NCBI RefSeq assembly: GCF_001465595.2
Contig: NZ_CP013481.2
Coordinates: forward strand, 1,488,001-1,552,000
Direction: 5' to 3'
Length of the DNA stretch: 64,000 bases
DNA from: Pandoraea apista
GTDB taxonomy: Bacteria > Pseudomonadota > Gammaproteobacteria > Burkholderiales > Burkholderiaceae
Below are positions 58,062 through 64,000 of the stretch, piece by piece (position 1 is the stretch's first letter; every line of letters begins with the position of its first letter). The translations under genes were made by a program, and so were the position numbers. The notes beneath the pieces are model-generated. The model worked only from the letters and a program-made list of their open reading frames with translations. It had not been told where the DNA came from and ran no database searches.

Positions 58062-58352
58062 ATGAACCTTCGTCCCTTGCATGACCGCGTTATTGTCAAG
58101 CGCCTGGACAACGAAACGAAGACGGCGTCGGGCATCGTGATCCCTGATGCCGCCGCTGAAAAGCCGGATCAGGGCGAGATCCTGGCTGTCGGCCCGGGCA
58201 AGCGCGATGATCAAGGCAAGTTGATCGCACTCGATGTGAAGGTGGGCGACCGTGTTCTGTTCGGCAAGTACGCCGGCCAGGCCGTTAAGGTCGACGGCCA
58301 GGAACTCCTGGTCATGCGCGAAGAAGACATCATGGCCGTCGTGGCCGCCTAA
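58062..58352 (+). CDS. groES: Co-chaperonin GroES, main copy
   Basis: A 96-aa GroES with canonical ends ([44 protein letters not shown] and [25 protein letters not shown]). The mobile loop [10 protein letters not shown] that contacts GroEL is intact. AGGAG lies 6 nt before the ATG. Transcribed from the CIRCE-controlled promoter, 50 nt before groEL. This is the housekeeping chaperonin operon. Confidence 0.98.
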   Translation: MNLRPLHDRVIVKRLDNETKTASGIVIPDAAAEKPDQGEILAVGPGKRDDQGKLIALDVKVGDRVLFGKYAGQAVKVDGQELLVMREEDIMAVVAA

Positions 58353-58381
58353 GATTGTCTGCCCCCAGACATCTTCCGTAA

Positions 58382-60049
<1,668 letters not shown>

Positions 60050-60070
60050 GTCTCGCAAGAGACTGCATGA

Positions 60071-60092
60071 CGGGGCGTCGAAAGACGCCCCG
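60071..60092 (+). terminator. Hairpin after groEL1
   Basis: CGGGGCGTC, GAAA tetraloop, GACGCCCCG. No T run; probably 3' end stabilisation or weak termination. Confidence 0.6.
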
Positions 60093-60151
60093 GATGCCGG
60101 GTCGCCGGGCTTCGCTGCGGAATTTTCGATTCGGCGGTTGAAGCCCGCACC

Positions 60152-60193
60152 AAAACGGCAACGAGTTCCTCGGAATTCGTTGCCGTTTTTTTT
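60152..60193. terminator. Bidirectional Rho-independent terminator groEL1/LysR
   Basis: 13-bp arms AAAACGGCAACGA and its complement (60152-60164, 60177-60189), 12-nt loop, then Ts; a complementary A run on the left lets it serve the convergent LysR gene too. Confidence 0.88.
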
Positions 60194-61163
60194 ATGCCTG
60201 CGTGGACGTCTGAGCCGGTGGGGCGTTGTCGTTGCCGCTTCGAATGCGCGAGGGGACGAGCGGTGCCGTGGCGGCGATCTCGTCCTGCATCCACTGCCAG
60301 AAGGCGTGTATCGCGCGCTCGCGCGGATGATTCTCACGCCAGTTCACGTGATATTCGAGGCTTGGCGGAATGCGCGCATCGCCGATCTGCACCAATTCGC
60401 CTGCCGCCAGCGCATCGCGCACCAGCAGACTGCGTGTCGTGGCCACCCCCTGTCCCGCAATCGCGGCCCGCAGGAGTAATCCCGAATCGTCGAAAATCGG
60501 GCCGCGCGTGGGTTCATGCGGCGGCAAGCCGGCGGCAACCTGCCAATCGCGCCATGACCGATGCGCAAAGCGCAGCATCGGCAATTTGTCGGTGTCCGCC
60601 ACGGTGAACCCCGGCACGCGTGCGATCAGATCGGGGTGGCATACGGCGATCACGTAGTCGTCGAGCAGCTTACGCGTAACGAATCCCGTGGCTTCTACGC
60701 GTTGATGCCAGATGCCCACATCGACCGAATACGGGTCGGGGGCGGCGATATCTGCGTGAATTCTCAGCATCAGGTCGATGCCCGGGTGCTTTTCACTGAA
60801 GCGGTCCAGTCGGGGGATCAGCCACTGCGCCGCCAGATCGGTCATCACACTGACTTCCAGGCGCACCGTGACCGGCGACGCACCGGGGGCCGTGCCGGCC
60901 CGTGCCTCCGCGATCGCCTCGTCGAGTTCCGACATGCCGATGCGCACGCGCTCGGCCAGGCGTGCTCCCACGCTCGTTGGAATCATTCGGGCACCCACGC
61001 GGCGGAACAGCGCCGTGCCGAGCTGTTGCTCGAGTGAGCGCATATGGTGACTCACCGCACTGTGCGTCAAATTCAATTCATCTGCGGCCCGCGTAAAACT
61101 ACGATGGCGAGCGGCTGCTTCAAGCGCGCGCAGTGTTTGGAGGGGAGGAAGGTGTTGGAACAT
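60192..61163 (-). CDS. LysR-family transcriptional regulator (GcvA-like)
   Basis: A 323-aa regulator with an N-terminal HTH (PPLQTLRALEAAARHRSFTRAADELNLTHSAVSHHMRSLEQQLG), the standard GcvA/AmpR-like start, and a LysR substrate-binding domain from residue 95. It is divergent from the MFS transporter gene by 103 nt, the classical LysR layout, so it probably activates that gene. The stop overlaps the groEL1 terminator T run. Confidence 0.92.
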   Translation of the reverse strand: MFQHLPPLQTLRALEAAARHRSFTRAADELNLTHSAVSHHMRSLEQQLGTALFRRVGARMIPTSVGARLAERVRIGMSELDEAIAEARAGTAPGASPVTVRLEVSVMTDLAAQWLIPRLDRFSEKHPGIDLMLRIHADIAAPDPYSVDVGIWHQRVEATGFVTRKLLDDYVIAVCHPDLIARVPGFTVADTDKLPMLRFAHRSWRDWQVAAGLPPHEPTRGPIFDDSGLLLRAAIAGQGVATTRSLLVRDALAAGELVQIGDARIPPSLEYHVNWRENHPRERAIHAFWQWMQDEIAATAPLVPSRIRSGNDNAPPAQTSTQA

Positions 61164-61266
61164 GATGTCAAATTCTACTCACAATACGCGCGCAAAGGTT
61201 TCGTTGGCGTCATCGCAGGGTTCGGCCGACAATCCATACCCAAGCAATTCACTAGGGTATAGCTTC

Positions 61267-62478
61267 ATGTCGAAAGCACTTCGTATCTTCGTGCTGTTCG
61301 CCTGCGGGTACTTCGTCTCATACGTGTACCGCGGTGTGAACATCGGGTTCGCGCCGTTCATGACACGTGAGCTCGGTCTCTCGTCTGCCGATCTCGGCTT
61401 GCTGACGAGTCTTTATTTCCTCGGTTTCGCGGGCGCGCAATTGCCGGCTGGCGTGCTCCTCGACAAATTCGGCCCGCGCCGGGTGGCGTCGCTCGTGCTG
61501 TTGCTGGCGGCCGCCGGTGCGGCACTGTTCGGTCTGGCACAGGGCGTGGGCGCGCTGATGGCCGGCCGCCTGCTGATCGGCGTGGGGGTTTCGGTGTGTC
61601 TGGGCAGTGCGTTCAAAGCGCTCGCGCAGTGGTTTCCGGTCTCTCGTCTGCCGTTGCTCAATGGGCTGGTGATGGCCGTCGGTGGCATGGGCGGGGTCGT
61701 GGTCGGCACGCCACTGAACTGGCTGCTCGGTCTGACGGATTGGCGCATCGTGTCGTTCGGGCTGGCGGCACTTACGGTCTTCATGTCGGTCGCGCTGTGG
61801 TTCGGCGCGCCGGAGAAGCCTGGTTCGCACGCGCAAGGCGGTCTGTCCGAGGCGCTCAAGGGCGTTCGTCAGGTGCTGGGGAGCGGCATGTTCTGGAAAG
61901 TCACGTCGCTCTCGGGCATTACGCAGGGCGTGTTCTATGCGATGCAATCGCTGTGGATGGCGCCATTCATGCGTGACGTGGAGGGCCTGAGCGAGGTGCA
62001 GGCGGCGTCGCTGGTGTCGGTCGTGGGGCTGGCGATGATGGCCGGCAGCGTGGGGTTCGGTGCGGCGGCACGCTCGCTCGAGCGTCGGGGAGTGAGCGTG
62101 TTCGCGTTCTCCGGCGTCGGCATGGTGTTATTCGTTGTGGTGCAGTTGTTGTTGATGATGCGTGCACCGATTCCGCCGGTCTGGCTGTGGGCCGCCTATG
62201 GGATTTTCGGTGGCACGGGCATTCTGTCGTACGCGGTGCTTGCCGAGCACTTCCACGGCACGCTGATCGGCCGTGTGAATACGTCGCTCACGCTGGTCAT
62301 TTTCCTGTTGATCTTCTTCTGTCAGGTGGGCGTGGGGGCAATGCTCGGCGCTTACGCGGCGCACAGTGCACAAGCGCACTTCGCCGCCTGGACGGTGCTG
62401 ATCGTGCTACAGGTGCTGGGCGCCGTGTGGTACTTCTGGCCGCAACGTCAGCGCGTCGGTAACGCAGCTCCGGCGTGA
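61267..62478 (+). CDS. Major facilitator superfamily transporter
   Basis: A 403-aa MFS protein with 12 membrane helices. The cytoplasmic loop after TM2 has the MFS A-like motif GVLLDKFGPRRV, and FMTRELGLSSADLGLLTSLYFLGFAGAQLPAG is typical of the nitrate/cyanate/sugar-like MFS group. The start at 61267 has AGGG 9 nt before it; an extended frame to 61162 overlaps the divergent LysR start and is rejected. The substrate is unknown. Confidence 0.92.
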   Translation: MSKALRIFVLFACGYFVSYVYRGVNIGFAPFMTRELGLSSADLGLLTSLYFLGFAGAQLPAGVLLDKFGPRRVASLVLLLAAAGAALFGLAQGVGALMAGRLLIGVGVSVCLGSAFKALAQWFPVSRLPLLNGLVMAVGGMGGVVVGTPLNWLLGLTDWRIVSFGLAALTVFMSVALWFGAPEKPGSHAQGGLSEALKGVRQVLGSGMFWKVTSLSGITQGVFYAMQSLWMAPFMRDVEGLSEVQAASLVSVVGLAMMAGSVGFGAAARSLERRGVSVFAFSGVGMVLFVVVQLLLMMRAPIPPVWLWAAYGIFGGTGILSYAVLAEHFHGTLIGRVNTSLTLVIFLLIFFCQVGVGAMLGAYAAHSAQAHFAAWTVLIVLQVLGAVWYFWPQRQRVGNAAPA

Positions 62479-62553
62479 TGTGATGTGAGGCGGCAGCCTT
62501 TGCCGTGCGGCTGCCGTCTATCCAACGTCCCTGTTGCGTTCCGCTTCAAGTCT

Positions 62554-63138
62554 TCATTCCCGTCCGGCTTCCAGCGCGCGCAACCATGCGCTCAGGCCGG
62601 ATTCGATGTCTGCGAGCGCCGCTTTCGTCAGGGGGGCCAGCATGCGGTGTTCGTTCGCCACGTGTGCCTCGACGGCCTGCTCGATCAATGCGAATCCGGC
62701 GTCCGTCAGTTGGACCAGCGTGCTTCGGGCATCGTCCGGATTGGCCACGCGAGCAATCCAGCCCCGCGCTTCCAGACGCTGCAATCGATGCGTCATTGTC
62801 CCCGACGTCACCATCAACGTCGAAAACAGGGCTGTCGGCGCCAGCCGGTAGGGCGCGCCCGAGCGACGCAGCGTCGCCAGCATGTCGAATTCCCACCCGC
62901 TCATGTCGAACTCGGCGAAGGTCGCGTCGAGCTGCAATTGCACGAGCGCTGCGCAGCGTTTAAGACGGCCGATCACGCCCATCGGCGACACGTCCAGATC
63001 GGGACGCTCGCGGTGCCACTGTGCGAGGATGTTGTCGACGGCATCGCCGTCTCGCTTCTCCGCTTTTTGCGTCGGCTCGATCTCCATTGCCGCGTGCTTC
63101 GTGTGTTTCGTGCGACTCCCCGTTGGCCGGTTTCCCAT
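62554..63138 (-). CDS. MarR-family transcriptional regulator
   Basis: A 194-aa regulator with a MarR winged helix (about 90-155): FDMSGWEFDMLATLRRSGAPYRLAPTALFSTLMVTSGTMTHRLQRLEARGWIARVANPDDARSTLVQLTDAG. The N-terminal 40 residues are charged and likely disordered. ATG 63138 is chosen because GGAG lies 6 nt upstream; a TTG at 63165 is possible. It is divergent from an EamA transporter gene, with two similar inverted repeats between them. Confidence 0.92.
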   Translation of the reverse strand: MGNRPTGSRTKHTKHAAMEIEPTQKAEKRDGDAVDNILAQWHRERPDLDVSPMGVIGRLKRCAALVQLQLDATFAEFDMSGWEFDMLATLRRSGAPYRLAPTALFSTLMVTSGTMTHRLQRLEARGWIARVANPDDARSTLVQLTDAGFALIEQAVEAHVANEHRMLAPLTKAALADIESGLSAWLRALEAGRE

Positions 63139-63150
63139 GCGTGACTCCAG

Positions 63151-63170
63151 TTGTCTTGACTTCAAGACAA
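63151..63170. promoter_or_regulatory. MarR operator O1
   Basis: TTGTCTTGA-CT-TCAAGACAA: perfect 9-bp arms, adjacent to the MarR start. Confidence 0.75.
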
Positions 63171-63186
63171 AATGATACCAAACTGC

Positions 63187-63212
63187 AAATTATCTTGAAT
63201 TGAAGATAATTT
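63187..63212. promoter_or_regulatory. MarR operator O2
   Basis: AAATTATCTT (63187-63196) and AAGATAATTT (63203-63212) form an inverted repeat of the same TTnTCTTGA type as O1. Centres are 39-40 bp apart. It contains the possible -10 GATAAT of the transporter gene. Confidence 0.7.
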
Positions 63213-63215
63213 GCC

Positions 63216-64000
63216 ATGACGACTACGACTTCCTCTTTGTCGGTCCGTTGGATCGACGCGCTGCTCACGGCGTTGGCCCCCATGATCTGGGGCTCGACCT
63301 ATATCGTGACGACTCAACTGTTGCCGCCGGACCGGCCTTTCACGGCGGCGTTGATTCGTGTGCTGCCATCCGGTTTGCTGTTGTTGCTGTACGCAAGACG
63401 TTGGCCTGAGCGTCGCGACTGGGGCCGGTTGGTGGTGCTCGCAGCGCTGAACATCGGCGCGTTTCAGGCGTTGCTGTTTGTGGCCGCATATCGCTTGCCG
63501 GGTGGGCTGGCGGCGGTGGTCGGCGCGATCCAGCCATTGCTCGTGATGGGGCTGGCGTGGGGTGTGGAGCAACGACGTCCGCTGGCGGCTACGGCCTGGG
63601 CGGCGCTCGCGGGTGTCGTCGGCATGGCGGTTCTGCTGTTGTCGCCGGGCACGGTGTTCGAGCCGGTGGGTATCCTGGCGGCGCTGGCCGGGGCGGCAAG
63701 TATGGCGACGGGCACGTATCTCACGCGCCGGTGGCGCTTGAATATGCCGGTGCTGGCACTCACGGGCTGGCAGTTGCTGTTGGGCGGATTGATGCTCGCG
63801 CCAGTGGCATGGCTGGCGGACGCACCACTGCCCGCGCTCACGATGTGGCAAACGCTGGGCTATCTGTATCTGTCGATCGCGGGCGCGTTGCTGGCGTATG
63901 CCTTGTGGTTTCGCGGCATTGCGCGTCTGGCGCCGGTGGCGGTGTCGTCACTCGGTTTGCTGAGCCCGTTGACCGCCGTGGTGTTGGGCTGGGTTTTGCT
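63216..64000 (+). CDS. EamA/DMT-superfamily transporter, 3' truncated by window
   Basis: The frame is open from ATG 63216 to the end of the window (261 codons). It starts MTTTTSSLSVRWIDALLTALAPMIWGSTYIVTTQLLPPDRP, the EamA/RhaT-like first helix, and continues with repeated hydrophobic helices including LPGGLAAVVGAIQPLLVMGLAW. These are ten-helix drug/metabolite exporters of amino acids or xenobiotics. No Shine-Dalgarno is visible, and the ATG lies directly after operator O2. It is very likely repressed by the divergent MarR. Confidence 0.92.
   Translation, partial: MTTTTSSLSVRWIDALLTALAPMIWGSTYIVTTQLLPPDRPFTAALIRVLPSGLLLLLYARRWPERRDWGRLVVLAALNIGAFQALLFVAAYRLPGGLAAVVGAIQPLLVMGLAWGVEQRRPLAATAWAALAGVVGMAVLLLSPGTVFEPVGILAALAGAASMATGTYLTRRWRLNMPVLALTGWQLLLGGLMLAPVAWLADAPLPALTMWQTLGYLYLSIAGALLAYALWFRGIARLAPVAVSSLGLLSPLTAVVLGWVL

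Overview
The window is high-GC DNA from a betaproteobacterium of the Burkholderiaceae. The rRNA operon is 16S, tRNA-Ile(GAT), tRNA-Ala(TGC), 23S, 5S, and the 16S text and gene content look most like Pandoraea. That genus call is from memory and was not searched. No phage, IS element, plasmid function or CRISPR array was seen, so this reads as ordinary chromosome with several accessory stress and transport modules.

Layout. 1-4316: the end of a sugar-catabolism pair, an outer-membrane beta-barrel, a YdjM-like membrane protein and an SrkA-like kinase. 4338-10177: an rRNA operon with tandem promoters, boxA leaders and a strong terminator. 10282-10758: an aac(6')-type acetyltransferase gene. 10822-21521: one long minus-strand operon headed by its own LysR gene, encoding a flavin monooxygenase, a full Dpp/Opp-type ABC importer, a BAAT-type hydrolase and two AhpD/CMD-family proteins. 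Most of its junctions are ATGA overlaps, and a clean terminator ends it. 21903-24230: a DnaQ/GIY-YIG nuclease and an unknown protein behind a near-consensus LexA box. 24330-32160: mixed single genes (GST, GGDEF, DUF4019, GntR, DUF4148, hydrolase, XRE-cupin/GNAT, Pat-like GNAT).

32516-37711: a three-gene exported molybdenum hydroxylase (Tat-signal MoCo subunit, 2Fe-2S subunit, triheme lipoprotein cytochrome). 37758-38974: a WYL regulator and a VOC protein. 39054-45097: an extracytoplasmic methionine-sulfoxide repair operon (msrB, dipZ, msrA) divergent from a two-component system. 45081-46713: a lipoprotein and a small wHTH-like protein.

47122-60193 is a stress region. A first heat-shock cluster has two Hsp20 genes with a structured 5' UTR, an unknown protein and a second groESL with a sigma32-like promoter. 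A cluster resembling the LitR-type light-response set follows: lipocalins, fasciclin, an esterase, an unlisted 44-aa DUF2256 gene, FolE-like protein, a MerR regulator and carbonic anhydrase. The main groESL, with a perfect CIRCE operator, closes the region. 60192-64000: LysR/MFS and MarR/EamA divergent pairs, the last gene cut by the window edge.

The most informative new observations are the LexA box over the nuclease operon, the SD-masking hairpins before hsp20, the contrast in regulation between the two groESL loci, the inverted repeat between merR and the carbonic anhydrase gene, and the DUF2256 microgene. All functional assignments are by recognition of family motifs; no database search was run.
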